In this document: positions 23,327-38,242 of the stretch, in pieces
Layout: each line of letters opens with the position of its first letter
Position numbering within the stretch: position 1 is the first letter of the stretch
DNA from: Ptiloglossa arizonensis
Taxonomy: Eukaryota; Arthropoda; Insecta; Hymenoptera; Colletidae
Assembly: GCF_051014685.1 (NCBI RefSeq)
Contig: NW_027478764.1
Coordinates: 124,001-188,000 of the forward strand
DNA: 64,000 bases
Direction of reading: 5' to 3'
The notes under the pieces: generated by a model
Told to the model about the DNA's origin: nothing
What the model saw: only the letters and a program-made list of their open reading frames with translations
Databases searched by the model: none
Position numbers and translations under genes: made by a program

Positions 23327-26300
23327 TTATTCGTTTCGAGCATCAGAACTGCGAAAATTTTGAGTTTCTCGAGCGTTTCTTACCTCCAAACTGCCACATC
23401 TCGCGAACGGATTGACCAATCCGCAAAGTTTCTGTTGCATCTGAAAGTAGAAACTCGCCCGATTACAACGGTATGTGTAGTTTTCCCCTAGGCCGCTCCA
23501 GTTATTCGTTTCGAGCATCAGAAGTGCGAAAATTTTGAGTTTCTCGAGCGTTTCTTACCTTCAAACTGCCATATCTCGCGAACGTATTGACCAATCCGCA
23601 TAATTTCTGTTGCATTTGAAAGTAGAAACTCGCTCGATTACAACGGTATGCGCACTTTTCTCCTAGGCCGTTCTAGTTATTCGTTTCGAGCATCAGAACT
23701 GCGAAAATTTTGAGTTTCTCAAGCGTTTCTTACTTCCAAACTGCCATATCTCGCGAACGGATTGACCAATCCGCATAATTTCTGTTGCATCTGAAAGTAG
23801 AAACTCGCCCGATTACAACGGTATGCGCACTTTTTCCCTAGGCCGTTCTAGTTATTCGTTCCGAGCATCAGAACTGCGAAAATTTTGAGTTTCTAAAGCG
23901 TTTCTTATCTCCAAACTGTCATATCTCGCGAACGGATTGATCAATCCGCAAAATTTCTGTTGCATCTGAAAGTAAAAACTCGCCCGATTACAACGGTATG
24001 TGTAGTTTTCCCCTGGGCCGTTCCAGTTATTCGTTTCGAGCATCAGAACTGCGAAAATTTTGAGTTTCTTAAGCGTTTCTTATCTCCAAACTGCCATATC
24101 TCGCGAACGGATTGACCAATCCGCAAAATTTCTGTTGCTTCTGAAAGTAAAAACTCGCCCGATTACAACGGTATGTGTAGTTTTCCCCTGGGCCGTTCCA
24201 GTTATTCGTTTCGAGCATCAGAAATGCGAAAATTTTGAGTTTCTCGAGCGTTTCTTACCTCCAAGCTGCCATATCTCGCGAACGGATTGACCAATCCGCG
24301 TAATTTCTGTTGCATCCGAAAGTAGAAACTCGCCCGATTACATCGGTATGCGTACTTTTCCCCTAGGCCGTTCTAGTTATTCGTTTCGAGCATCAGAACT
24401 GCGAAAATTTTGAGTTTCTCGAGCGTTTCTTACCTCCAAACTGCCACATCTCGCGAACGGATTGACCAATCCGCAAAGTTTCTGTTGCATCTGAAAGTAG
24501 AAACTCGCCCGATTACAACGGTATGTGTAGTTTTCCCCTAGGCCGCTCCAGTTATTCGTTTCGAGCATCAGAAGTGCGAAAATTTTGAGTTTCTCGAGCG
24601 TTTCTTACCTTCAAACTGCCATATCTCGCGAACGTATTGACCAATCCGCATAATTTCTGTTGCATTTGAAAGTAGAAACTCGCTCGATTACAACGGTATG
24701 CGCACTTTTCCCCTAGGCCGTTCTAGTTATTCGTTTCGAGCATCAGAACTGCGAAAATTTTGAGTTTCTCAAGCGTTTCTTATCTCCAAACTGCCATATC
24801 TCGCGAACGGATTGACCAATCCGCAAAATTTCTGTTGCATCTGAAAGTAGAAACTCGCCCGATTACAACGGTATGTGTAGTTTTCCCTCAGGCCGTTCCA
24901 GTTATTCGTTTCGAGCATCAGAACTGCGAAAATTTTGAGTTTCTCAAGCGTTTCTTACCTCCAAACTGCCATATCTCGCGAACGGATTGAACAATCCGCA
25001 AAATTTCTGTTGCATCTGAAAGTAGAAACTCGCCCGATTACAACGGTATGCGTACTTCTCCCCTAGGCCGTTCTAGTCATTCGTTTCGAGCATCAGAACT
25101 GCGAAAATTTTGAGTTTCTCATGCGTTTCTTACTTCCAAACTGCCATATCTCGCGAACGGATTGACCAATCCGCAACATTTCTGTTGCATCTGAAAGTAG
25201 AAACTCGCCCGATTACAACGGTGTGTAGTTTTCCCCTAGGCCGTTCCAGTTATTCATTTCGAGCATCAGAACTGCGAAAATTTTGAGTTTCATAAGCGTT
25301 TCTTACCTCCAAACTGCCATATCTCGCGAACGGATTGACCGATCCGCAAAATTTCTGTTGCTTCTGAAAGTAGAAACTCGCCCGATTACAACGGTATGTG
25401 TAGTTTTCCCCTAGGCCGTTCCAGTTATTCGTGTCGAGCATCAGAACTGCGAAAATTTTGAGTTTCTCAAGCGTTTCTTACATCCAAACGGCCATATCTC
25501 GCGAACGGATTGACCAATCCGCATAATTTCTGTTGCATCTGAAAGTATAAACTCGCAAGATTACAACGGTATGCGCACTTTTCCCCTAGGCCGTTCTAGT
25601 TATTCGTTTCGAGCATCAGAACTGCGAAAATTTTGAGTTTCTCAAGCGTTTCTTACATCCAAACGGCCATATCTCGCGAACAGATTGACCAATCCGCATA
25701 ATTTCTGTTGCATCTGAAAGTAGAAACTCGCCCGATTACAACGGTATGCGTACTTCTCCCGTAGGCCGTTCTAGTCATTCGTTTCGAGCATCAGAACTGC
25801 GAAAATTTTGAGTTTCTCAAGCGTTTCTTATCTCCAAACTGCCATATCTCGCGAACGGATTGATCAATCCGCAAAATTTCTGTTGCATCTGAAAGTAGAA
25901 ACTCGCCCGATTACAACGGTATGCGTACTTCTCCCGTAGGCCGTTCTAGTCATTCGTTTCGAGCATCAGAACTGCGAAAATTTTGAGTTTCTCAAGCGTT
26001 TCTTATCTCCAAACTGCCATATCTCGCGAACGGATCGACCAATCCGCAAAATTTCTGTTGCATCTGAAAGTAGAAACTCGACCGATTACATCGGTATGCG
26101 TACTTTTAACCTAGGCCGTTCCAGTTATTCGTTTCGTGCATCAGAAATGCGAAAATTTTGAGTTTCTCGATCGTTTCTCACCTCCAAACTGCCATATCTC
26201 GCGAACGGATTGACCAATCCGCAAAATTTCTGTTGCATTTGAAAGTAGAAACTCTCCCGATTACAACGGTATGCGCACTTTTCCCCTGGGCCGTCCTAGT

Positions 26301-29300
26301 TATTCGTTTCGAGCATCAGAACTGCGAAAATTTTGAGTTTCTAAAGCGTTTCTTATCTCCAAACTGTCATATCTCGCGAACGGATTGACCAATCCGCAAA
26401 ATTTCTGTTGCATTTGAAAGTAGAAACTCTCCCGATTACAACGGTATGCGCACTTTTCCCCTGGGCCGTCCTAGTTATTCGTTTCGAGCATCAGAACTGC
26501 GAAAATTTTGAGTTTCTAAAGCGTGTCTTATCTCCAAACTGTCATATCTCGCGAACGGATTGATCAATCCGCAAAATTTCTGTTGCATCTGAAAGTAGAA
26601 ACTCGCCCGATTACAACTGTATGCGTACTTCTCCCATAGGCGGTTCTAGTCATTCGTTTCGAGCATCAGAACTGCGAAAATTTTGAGTTTCTCAAGCGTT
26701 TCTTATCTCCGAACTGCCATATCTCGCGAACGGATTGATCAATCCGCAAAATTTCTGTTGCATTTGAAAGTAGAAACTCTCCCGATTACAACGGTATGCG
26801 CACTTTTCCCCTGGGCCGTCCTAGTTATTCGTTTCGAGCATCAGAACTGCGAAAATTTTGAGTTTCTAAAGCGTTTCTTATCTCCAAACTGTCATATCTC
26901 GCGAACGGATTGACCAATCCGCAAAATTTCTGTTGCATTTGAAAGTAGAAACTCTCCCGATTACAACGGTATGCGCACTTTTCCCCTGGGCCGTCCTAGT
27001 TATTCGTTTCGAGCATCAGAACTGCGAAAATTTTGAGTTTCTAAAGCGTGTCTTATCTCCAAACTGTCATATCTCGCGAACGGATTGATCAATCCGCAAA
27101 ATTTCTGTTGCATCTGAAAGTAGAAACTCGCCCGATTACAACTGTATGCGTACTTCTCCCATAGGCGGTTCTAGTCATTCGTTTCGAGCATCAGAACTGC
27201 GAAAATTTTGAGTTTCTCAAGCGTTTCTTACCTCCAAACTGCCATATCTCGCGAACGGATTGATCAATCCGCAAAATTTCTGTTGCATTTGAAAGTAGAA
27301 ACTCTCCCGATTACAACGGTATGCGCACTTTTTCCCTGGGCCGTCCTAGTTATTCGTTTCGAGCATCAGAACTGCGAAAATTTTGAGTTTCTAAAGCGTT
27401 TCTTATCTCCAAACTGTCATATCTCGCGAACGGATTGACCAATCCGCAAAATTTCTGTTGCATTTGAAAGTAGAAACTCTCCCGATTACAACGGTATGCG
27501 CACTTTTCCCCTGGGCCGTCCTAGTTATTCGTTTCGAGCATCAGAACTGCGAAAATTTTGAGTTTCTAAAGCGTGTCTTATCTCCAAACTGTAATATCTC
27601 GCGAACGGATTGACCAATCCGCAAAATTTCTGTTGCATTTGAAAGTAGAAACTCTCCCGATTACAACGGTATGCGCACTTTTCCCCTGGGCCGTCCTAGT
27701 TATTCGTTTCGAGCATCAGAACTGCGAAAATTTTGAGTTTCTAAAGCGTTTCTTACCTCCAAACTGCCATATCTCGCGAACGGATTGACCAATCCGCAAA
27801 ATTTCTGTTGCATTTGAAAGTAGAAACTCTCCCGATTACAACGGTATGCGCACTTTTGCCCTGGGCCGTCCTAGTTATTCGTTTCGAGCATCAGAACTGC
27901 GAAAATTTTGAGTTTCTAAAGCGTTTCTTATCTCCAAACTGTCATATCTCGCGAACGGATTGATCAATCCGCAAAATTTCTGTTGCATTTGAAAGTAGAA
28001 ACTCTCCCGATTACAACGGTATGCGCACTTTTCCCCTGGGCCGTCCTAGTTATTCGTTTCGAGCATCAGAACTGCGAAAATTTTGAGTTTCTAAAGCGTG
28101 TCTTATCTCCAAACTGTCATATCTCGCGAACGGATTGATCAATCCGCAAAATTTCTGTTGCATCTGAAAGTAGAAACTCGCCCGATTACAACTGTATGCG
28201 TACTTCTCCCATAGGCGGTTCTAGTCATTCGTTTCGAGCATCAGAACTGCGAAAATTTTGAGTTTCTCAAGCGTTTCTTATTTCCAAACTGCCATATCTC
28301 GCGAACGGATTGATCAATCCGCAAAATTTCTGTTGCATCTGAAAGTAGAAACTCGCCCGATTACAACGGTATGCGTACTTCTCCCCTAGGCCGTTCTAGT
28401 CATTCGTTTCGAGCATCAGAACTGCGAAAATTTTGAGTTTCTCAAGCGTTTCTTATCTCCAAACTGCCATATCTCGCGAACGGATTGATCAATCCGCAAA
28501 ATTTCTGTTGCATTTGAAAGTAGAAACTCTCCCGATTACAACGGTATGCGCACTTTTCCCCTGGGCCGTCCTAGTTATTCGTTTCGAGCATCAGAACTGC
28601 GAAAATTTTGAGTTTCTAAAGCGTGTCTTATCTCCAAACTGTCATATCTCGCGAACGGATTGATCAATCCGCAAAATTTCTGTTGCATCTGAAAGTAGAA
28701 ACTCGCCCGATTACAACTGTATGCGTACTTCTCCCATAGGCGGTTCTAGTCATTCGTTTCGAGCATCAGAACTGCGAAAATTTTGAGTTTCTCAAGCGTT
28801 TCTTATCTCCAAACTGCCATATCTCGCGAACGGATTGATCAATCCGCAAAATTTCTGTTGCATCTGAAAGTAGAAACTCGCCCGATTACAACGGTATGCG
28901 TACTTCTCCCCTAGGCCGTTCTAGTCATTCGTTTCGAGCATCAGAACTGCGAAAATTTTGAGTTTCTCAAGCGTGTCTTATCTCCAAACTGTCATATCTC
29001 GCGAACGGATTGATCAATCCGCAAAATTTCTGTTGCATCTGAAAGTAGAAACTCGCCCGATTACAACTGTATGCGTACTTCTCCCATAGGCGGTTCTAGT
29101 CATTCGTTTCGAGCATCAGAACTGCGAAAATTTTGAGTTTCTCAAGCGTTTCTTATCTCCAAACTGCCATATCTCGCGAACGGATCGACCAATCCGCAAA
29201 ATTTCTGTTGCATCTGAAAGTAGAAACTCGACCGATTACATCGGTATGCGTACTTTTAACCTAGGCCGTTCCAGTTATTCGTTTCGTGCATCAGAAATGC

Positions 29301-32300
29301 GAAAATTTTGAGTTTCTCGATCGTTTCTCACCTCCAAACTGCCATATCTCGCGAACGGATTGACCAATCCGCAAAATTTCTGTTGCATTTGAAAGTAGAA
29401 ACTCTCCCGATTACAACGGTATGCGCACTTTTCCCCTGGGCCGTCCTAGTTATTCGTTTCGAGCATCAGAACTGCGAAAATTTTGAGTTTCTAAAGCGTT
29501 TCTTATCTCCAAACTGTCATATCTCGCGAACGGATTGACCAATCCGCAAAATTTCTGTTGCATTTGAAAGTAGAAACTCTCCCGATTACAACGGTATGCG
29601 CACTTTTCCCCTGGGCCGTCCTAGTTATTCGTTTCGAGCATCAGAACTGCGAAAATTTTGAGTTTCTAAAGCGTGTCTTATCTCCAAACTGTCATATCTC
29701 GCGAACGGATTGATCAATCCGCAAAATTTCTGTTGCATCTGAAAGTAGAAACTCGCCCGATTACAACTGTATGCGTACTTCTCCCATAGGCGGTTCTAGT
29801 CATTCGTTTCGAGCATCAGAACTGCGAAAATTTTGAGTTTCTCAAGCGTTTCTTATCTCCGAACTGCCATATCTCGCGAACGGATTGATCAATCCGCAAA
29901 ATTTCTGTTGCATTTGAAAGTAGAAACTCTCCCGATTACAACGGTATGCGCACTTTTCCCCTGGGCCGTCCTAGTTATTCGTTTCGAGCATCAGAACTGC
30001 GAAAATTTTGAGTTTCTAAAGCGTTTCTTATCTCCAAACTGTCATATCTCGCGAACGGATTGACCAATCCGCAAAATTTCTGTTGCATTTGAAAGTAGAA
30101 ACTCTCCCGATTACAACGGTATGCGCACTTTTCCCCTGGGCCGTCCTAGTTATTCGTTTCGAGCATCAGAACTGCGAAAATTTTGAGTTTCTAAAGCGTG
30201 TCTTATCTCCAAACTGTCATATCTCGCGAACGGATTGATCAATCCGCAAAATTTCTGTTGCATCTGAAAGTAGAAACTCGCCCGATTACAACTGTATGCG
30301 TACTTCTCCCATAGGCGGTTCTAGTCATTCGTTTCGAGCATCAGAACTGCGAAAATTTTGAGTTTCTCAAGCGTTTCTTACCTCCAAACTGCCATATCTC
30401 GCGAACGGATTGATCAATCCGCAAAATTTCTGTTGCATTTGAAAGTAGAAACTCTCCCGATTACAACGGTATGCGCACTTTTCCCCTGGGCCGTCCTAGT
30501 TATTCGTTTCGAGCATCAGAACTGCGAAAATTTTGAGTTTCTAAAGCGTTTCTTATCTCCAAACTGTCATATCTCGCGAACGGATTGACCAATCCGCAAA
30601 ATTTCTGTTGCATTTGAAAGTAGAAACTCTCCCGATTACAACGGTATGCGCACTTTTCCCCTGGGCCGTCCTAGTTATTCGTTTCGAGCATCAGAACTGC
30701 GAAAATTTTGAGTTTCTAAAGCGTGTCTTATCTCCAAACTGTAATATCTCGCGAACGGATTGACCAATCCGCAAAATTTCTGTTGCATTTGAAAGTAGAA
30801 ACTCTCCCGATTACAACGGTATGCGCACTTTTCCCCTGGGCCGTCCTAGTTATTCGTTTCGAGCATCAGAACTGCGAAAATTTTGAGTTTCTAAAGCGTT
30901 TCTTACCTCCAAACTGCCATATCTCGCGAACGGATTGACCAATCCGCAAAATTTCTGTTGCATTTGAAAGTAGAAACTCTCCCGATTACAACGGTATGCG
31001 CACTTTTGCCCTGGGCCGTCCTAGTTATTCGTTTCGAGCATCAGAACTGCGAAAATTTTGAGTTTCTAAAGCGTTTCTTATCTCCAAACTGTCATATCTC
31101 GCGAACGGATTGATCAATCCGCAAAATTTCTGTTGCATTTGAAAGTAGAAGCTCTCCCGATTACAACGGTATGCGCACTTTTCCCCTGGGCCGTCCTAGT
31201 TATTCGTTTCGAGCATCAGAACTGCGAAAATTTTGAGTTTCTAAAGCGTGTCTTATCTCCAAACTGTCATATCTCGCGAACGGATTGATCAATCCGCAAA
31301 ATTTCTGTTGCATCTGAAAGTAGAAACTCGCCCGATTACAACTGTATGCGTACTTCTCCCATAGGCGGTTCTAGTCATTCGTTTCGAGCATCAGAACTGC
31401 GAAAATTTTGAGTTTCTCAAGCGTTTCTTATCTCCAAACTGCCATATCTCGCGAACGGATTGATCAATCCGCAAAATTTCTGTTGCATCTGAAAGTAGAA
31501 ACTCGCCCGATTACAACGGTATGCGTACTTCTCCCCTAGGCCGTTCTAGTCATTCGTTTCGAGCATCAGAACTGCGAAAATTTTGAGTTTCTCAAGCGTT
31601 TCTTATCTCCAAACTGCCATATCTCGCGAACGGATTGATCAATCCGCAAAATTTCTGTTGCATTTGAAAGTAGAAACTCTCCCGATTACAACGGTATGCG
31701 CACTTTTCCCCTGGGCCGTCCTAGTTATTCGTTTCGAGCATCAGAACTGCGAAAATTTTGAGTTTCTAAAGCGTTTCTTATCTCCAAACTATCATATCTC
31801 GCGAACGGATTGACCAATCCGCAAAATTTCTGTTGCATTTGAAAGTAGAAACTCTCCCGATTACAACGGTATGCGCACTTTTCCCCTGGGCCGTCCTAGT
31901 TATTCGTTTCGAGCATCAGAACTGCGAAAATTTTGAGTTTCTAAAGCGTGTCTTATCTCCAAACTGTCATATCTCGCGAACGGATTGATCAATCCGCAAA
32001 ATTTCTGTTGCATCTGAAAGTAGAAACTCGCCCGATTACAACTGTATGCGTACTTCTCCCATAGGCGGTTCTAGTCATTCGTTTCGAGCATCAGAACTGC
32101 GAAAATTTTGAGTTTCTCAAGCGTTTCTTATCTCCAAACTGCCATATCTCGCGAACGGATTGATCAATCCGCAAAATTTCTGTTGCATCTGAAAGTAGAA
32201 ACTCGCCCGATTACAACGGTATGCGTACTTCTCCCCTAGGCCGTTCTAGTCATTCGTTTCGAGCATCAGAACTGCGAAAATTTTGAGTTTCTCAAGCGTT

Positions 32301-35300
32301 TCTTACATCCAAACTGCCATATCTCGCGAACGGATTGACCAATCCGCATAATTTCTGTTGCATCTGAAAGTATAAACTCGCAAGATTACAACGGTATGCG
32401 CACTTTTCCCCTAGGCCGTTCTAGTTATTCGTTTCGAGCATCAGAACTGCGAAAATTTTGAGTTTCTCAAGCGTTTCTTACATCCAAACGGCCATATCTC
32501 GCGAACAGATTGACCAATCCGCATAATTTCTGTTGCATCTGAAAGTAGAAACTCGCCCGATTACAACGGTATGCGTACTTCTCCCGTAGGCCGTTCTAGT
32601 CATTCGTTTCGAGCATCAGAACTGCGAAAATTTTGAGTTTCTCAAGCGTTTCTTATCTCCAAACTGCCATATCTCGCGAACGGATTGATCAATCCGCAAA
32701 ATTTCTGTTGCATCTGAAAGTAGAAACTCGCCCGATTACAACGGTATGCGTACTTCTCCCGTAGGCCGTTCTAGTCATTCGTTTCGAGCATCAGAACTGC
32801 GAAAATTTTGAGTTTCTCAAGCGTTTCTTATCTCCAAACTGCCATATCTCGCGAACGGATCGACCAATCCGCAAAATTTCTGTTGCATCTGAAAGTAGAA
32901 ACTCGCCCGATTACATCGGTATGCGTACTTTTAACCTAGGCCGTTCCAGTTATTCGTTTCGTGCATCAGAAATGCGAAAATTTTGAGTTTCTCGAGCGTT
33001 TCTCACCTCCAAACTGCCATATCTCGCGAACGGATTGACCAATCCGCAAAATTTCTGTTGCATTTGAAAGTAGAAACTCTCCCGATTACAACGGTATGCG
33101 CACTTTTCCCCTGGGCCGTCCTAGTTATTCGTTTCGAGCATCAGAACTGCGAAAATTTTGAGTTTCTAAAGCGTTTCTTATCTCCAAACTGTCATATCTC
33201 GCGAACGGATTGACCAATCCGCAAAATTTCTGTTGCATTTGAAAGTAGAAACTCTCCCGATTACAACGGTATGCGCACTTTTCCCCTGGGCCGTCCTAGT
33301 TATTCGTTTCGAGCATCAGAACTGCGAAAATTTTGAGTTTCTAAAGCGTGTCTTATCTCCAAACTGTCATATCTCGCGAACGGATTGATCAATCCGCAAA
33401 ATTTCTGTTGCATCTGAAAGTAGAAACTCGCCCGATTACAACGGTATGCGCACTTTTCCCCTGGGCCGTCCTAGTTATTCGTTTCGAGCATCAGAACTGC
33501 GAAAATTTTGAGTTTCTAAAGCGTGTCTTATCTCCAAACTGTCATATCTCGCGAACGGATTGATCAATCCGCAAAATTTCTGTTGCATCTGAAAGTAGAA
33601 ACTCGCCCGATTACAACTGTATGCGTACTTCTCCCATAGGCGGTTCTAGTCATTCGTTTCGAGCATCAGAACTGCGAAAATTTTGAGTTTCTCAAGCGTT
33701 TCTTATCTCCAAACTGCCATCTCTCGCGAACGGATTGATCAATCCGCAAAATTTCTGTTGCATCTGAAAGTAGAAACTCGCCCGATTACAACGGTATGCG
33801 TACTTCTCCCCTAGGCCGTTCTAGTCATTCGTTTCGAGCATCAGAACTGCGAAAATTTTGAGTTTCTCAAGCGTTTCTTATCTCCAAACTGCCATATCTC
33901 GCGAACGGATTGATCAATCCGCAAAATTTCTGTTGCATTTGAAAGTAGAAACTCTCCCGATTACAACGGTATGCGCACTTTTCCCCTGGGCCGTCCTAGT
34001 TATTCGTTTCGAGCATCAGAACTGCGAAAATTTTGAGTTTCTAAAGCGTTTCTTATCTCCAAACTGTCATATCTCGCGAACGGATTGACCAATCCGCAAA
34101 ATTTCTGTTGCATTTGAAAGTAGAAACTCTCCCGATTACAACGGTATGCGCACTTTTCCCCTGGGCCGTCCTAGTTATTCGTTTCAAGCATCAGAACTGC
34201 GAAAATTTTGAGTTTCTAAAGCGTGTCTTATCTCCAAACTGTCATATCTCGCGAACGGATTGATCAATCCGCAAAATTTCTGTTGCATCTGAAAGTAGAA
34301 ACTCGCCCGATTACAACTGTATGCGTACTTCTCCCATAGGCGGTTCTAGTCATTCGTTTCGAGCATCAGAACTGCGAAAATTTTGAGTTTCTCAAGCGTT
34401 TCTTATCTCCAAACTGCCATATCTCGCGAACGGATTGATCAATCCGCAAAATTTCTATTGCATCTGAAAGTAGAAACTCGCCCGATTACAACGGTAGATG
34501 CAGTTTTCCCCTAGGCCGTTCTAGTTATTCGTTTCGAGCATCAGAAATTCGAAAATTTTGAGTTCCTCAAGCGTTTCTTACCTCCAAACTGCCATATCTC
34601 GCGAACGGATTGACCAATTCGCGTAATTTCTGTTGCATCCGAAAGTAGAAACTCGCCCGATTACAACGGTATGCGTACTTCTCCCCTAGGCCGTTCTAGT
34701 CATTCGTTTCGAGCATCAGAACTGCGAAAATTTTGAGTTTCTCATGCGTTTCTTACTTCCAAACTGCCATATCTCGCGAACGGATTGACCAATCCGCAAC
34801 ATTTCTGTTGCATCTGAAAGTAGAAACTCGCCCGATTACAACGGTGTGTAGTTTTCCCCTAGGCCGTTCCAGTTATTCATTTCGAGCATCAGAACTGCGA
34901 AAATTTTGAGTTTCATAAGCGTTTCTTACCTCCAAACTGCCATATCTCGCGAACGGATTGACCGATCCGCAAAATTTCTGTTGCTTCTGAAAGTAGAAAC
35001 TCGCCCGATTACAACGGTATGTGTAGTTTTCCCCTAGGCCGTTCCAGTTATTCGTGTCGAGCATCAGAACTGCGAAAATTTTGAGTTTCTCAAGCGTTTC
35101 TTACATCCAAACGGCCATATCTCGCGAACGGATTGACCAATCCGCATAATTTCTGTTGCATCTGAAAGTATAAACTCGCAAGATTACAACGGTATGCGCA
35201 CTTTTCCCCTAGGCCGTTCTAGTTATTCGTTTCGAGCATCAGAACTGCGAAAATTTTGAGTTTCTCAAGCGTTTCTTACATCCAAACGGCCATATCTCGC

Positions 35301-37384
35301 GAACAGATTGACCAATCCGCATAATTTCTGTTGCATCCGAAAGTAGAAACTCGCCCGATTACAACGGTATGCGTACTTCTCCCGTAGGCCGTTCTAGTCA
35401 TTCGTTTCGAGCATCAGAACTGCGAAAATTTTGAGTTTCTCAAGCGTTTCTTATCTCCAAACTGCCATATCTCGCGAACGGATTGATCAATCCGCAAAAT
35501 TTCTGTTGCATCTGAAAGTAGAAACTCGCCCGATTACAACGGTATGCGTACTTCTCCCGTAGGCCGTTCTAGTCATTCGTTTCGAGCATCAGAACTGCGA
35601 AAATTTTGAGTTTCTCAAGCGTTTCTTATCTCCAAACTGCCATATCTCGCGAACGGATCGACCAATCCGCAAAATTTCTGTTGCATCTGAAAGTAGAAAC
35701 TCGACCGATTACATCGGTATGCGTACTTTTAACCTAGGCCGTTCCAGTTATTCGTTTCGTGCATCAGAAGTGCGAAAATTTTGAGTTTCTCGAGCGTTTC
35801 TCACCTCCAAACTGCCATATCTCGCGAACGGATTGACCAATCCGCAAAATTTCTGTTGCATTTGAAAGTAGAAACTCTCCCGATTACAACGGTATGCGCA
35901 CTTTTCCCCTGGGCCGTCCTAGTTATTCGTTTCGAGCATCAGAACTGCGAAAATTTTGAGTTTCTAAAGCGTTTCTTATCTCCAAACTGTCATATCTCGC
36001 GAACGGATTGACCAATCCGCAAAATTTCTGTTGCATTTGAAAGTAGAAACTCTCCCGATTACAACGGTATGCGCACTTTTCCCCTGGGCCGTCCTAGTTA
36101 TTCGTTTCGAGCATCAGAACTGCGAAAATTTTGAGTTTCTAAAGCGTGTCTTATCTCCAAACTGTCATATCTCGCGAACGGATTGATCAATCCGCAAAAT
36201 TTCTGTTGCATCTGAAAGTAGAAACTCGCCCGATTACAACTGTATGCGTACTTCTCCCATAGGCGGTTCTAGTCATTCGTTTCGAGCATCAGAACTGCGA
36301 AAATTTTGAGTTTCTCAAGCGTTTCTTATCTCCGAACTGCCATATCTCGCGAACGGATTGATCAATCCGCAAAATTTCTGTTGCATTTGAAAGTAGAAAC
36401 TCTCCCGATTACAACGGTATGCGCACTTTTCCCCTGGGCCGTCCTAGTTATTCGTTTCGAGCATCAGAACTGCGAAAATTTTGAGTTTCTAAAGCGTTTC
36501 TTATCTCCAAACTGTCATATCTCGCGAACGGATTGACCAATCCGCAAAATTTCTGTTGCATTTGAAAGTAGAAACTCTCCCGATTACAACGGTATGCGCA
36601 CTTTTCCCCTGGGCCGTCCTAGTTATTCGTTTCGAGCATCAGAACTGCGAAAATTTTGAGTTTCTCAAGCGTTTCTTATCTCCAAACTGCCATATCTCGC
36701 GAACGGATCGACCAATCCGCAAAATTTCTGTTGCATCTGAAAGTAGAAACTCGACCGATTACATCGGTATGCGTACTTTTATCCTAGGCCGTTCCAGTTA
36801 TTCGTTTCGTGCATCAGAAATGCGAAAATTTTGAGTTTCTCGAGCGTTTCTCACCTCCAAACTGCCATATCTCGCGAACGGATTGACCAATCCGCAAAAT
36901 TTCTGTTGCATTTGAAAGTAGAAACTCTCCCGATTACAACGGTATGCGCACTTTTCCCCTGGGCCGTCCTAGTTATTCGTTTCGAGCATCAGAACTGCGA
37001 AAATTTTGAGTTTCTAAAGCGTTTCTTATCTCCAAACTGTCATATCTCGCGAACGGATTGACCAATCCGCAAAATTTCTGTTGCATTTGAAAGTAGAAAC
37101 TCTCCCGATTACAACGGTATGCGCACTTTTCCCCTGGGCCGTCCTAGTTATTCGTTTCGAGCATCAGAACTGCGAAAATTTTGAGTTTCTAAAGCGTGTC
37201 TTATCTCCAAACTGTCATATCTCGCGAACGGATTGATCAATCCGCAAAATTTCTGTTGCATCTGAAAGTAGAAACTCGCCCGATTACAACTGTATGCGTA
37301 CTTCTCCCATAGGCGGTTCTAGTCATTCGTTTCGAGCATCAGAACTGCGAAAATTTTGAGTTTCTCAAGCGTTTCTTATCTCCG
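23327..37384 (+). repeat. 14-kb segmental copy of 946-16040
   Basis: The order and diagnostic variants of 0.95-16.04 kb are reproduced here. The offset is 22,381 up to about 24.9 kb. It then becomes 21,331 because one 1,050-bp unit is absent, 21,332 after the 1-bp deletion at 8003, and 21,344 after the damaged patch. It contains one round of the 6-monomer HOR, the 173-bp unit at 25222, the linker cassette, two 18-monomer units (about 26.0-31.8 kb), the undamaged version of the 11.06-13.42 kb patch (32.4-34.7 kb) and a 21-monomer unit ending at 37384. Differences are otherwise scattered single substitutions. This implies a large recent duplication within the array, although two misassembled or collapsed haplotype copies should be excluded. 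Confidence 0.8.
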
Positions 37385-38242
37385 AACTGCCATATCTCGC
37401 GAACGGATTGATCAATCCGCAAAATTTCTGTTGCATTTGAAAGTAGAAACTCTCCCGATTACAACGGTATGCGCACTTTTCCCCTGGGCCGTCCTAGTTA
37501 TTCGTTTCGAGCATCAGAACTGCGAAAATTTTGAGTTTCTAAAGCGTTTCTTATCTCCAAACTGTCATATCTCGCGAACGGATTGACCAATCCGCAAAAT
37601 TTCTGTTGCATTTGAAAGTAGAAACCCTCCCGATTACAACGGTATGCGCACTTTTCCCCTGGGCCGTCCTAGTTATTCGTTTCGAGCATCAGAACTGCGA
37701 AAATTTTGAGTTTCTAAAGCGTGTCTTATCTCCAAACTGTCATATCTCGCGAACGGATTGACCAATCCGCAAAATTTCTGTTGCATTTGAAAGTAGAAAC
37801 TCTCCCGATTACAACGGTATGCGCACTTTTCCCCTGGGCCGTCCTAGTTATTCGTTTCGAGCATCAGAACTGCGAAAATTTTGAGTTTCTAAAGCGTTTC
37901 TTACCTCCAAACTGCCATATCTCGCGAACGGATTGACCAATCCGCAAAATTTCTGTTGCATTTGAAAGTAGAAACTCTCCCGATTACAACGGTATGCGCA
38001 CTTTTGCCCTGGGCCGTCCTAGTTATTCGTTTCGAGCATCAGAACTGCGAAAATTTTGAGTTTCTAAAGCGTTTCTTATCTCCAAACTGTCATATCTCGC
38101 GAACGGATTGATCAATCCGCAAAATTTCTGTTGCATTTGAAAGTAGAAACTCTCCCGATTACAACGGTATGCGCACTTTTCCCCTGGGCCGTCCTAGTTA
38201 TTCGTTTCGAGCATCAGAACTGCGAAAATTTTGAGTTTCTAA
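37385..38242 (+). repeat. X/Y monomers matching 21.6-22.5 kb
   Basis: About five monomers continuing from the segmental copy but now matching 21639-22496 instead of 16040 onwards, including the gcgcacttttgccctggg unit. One private substitution is gaaaccctcccg near 37622. The switch of best match at 37384 marks a recombination boundary between blocks. Confidence 0.7.

Noticed and set aside
25222..37384. Large inverted repeat or palindromic arm
   Set aside because: All landmarks keep the same strand throughout, so the big copies are direct and not inverted.
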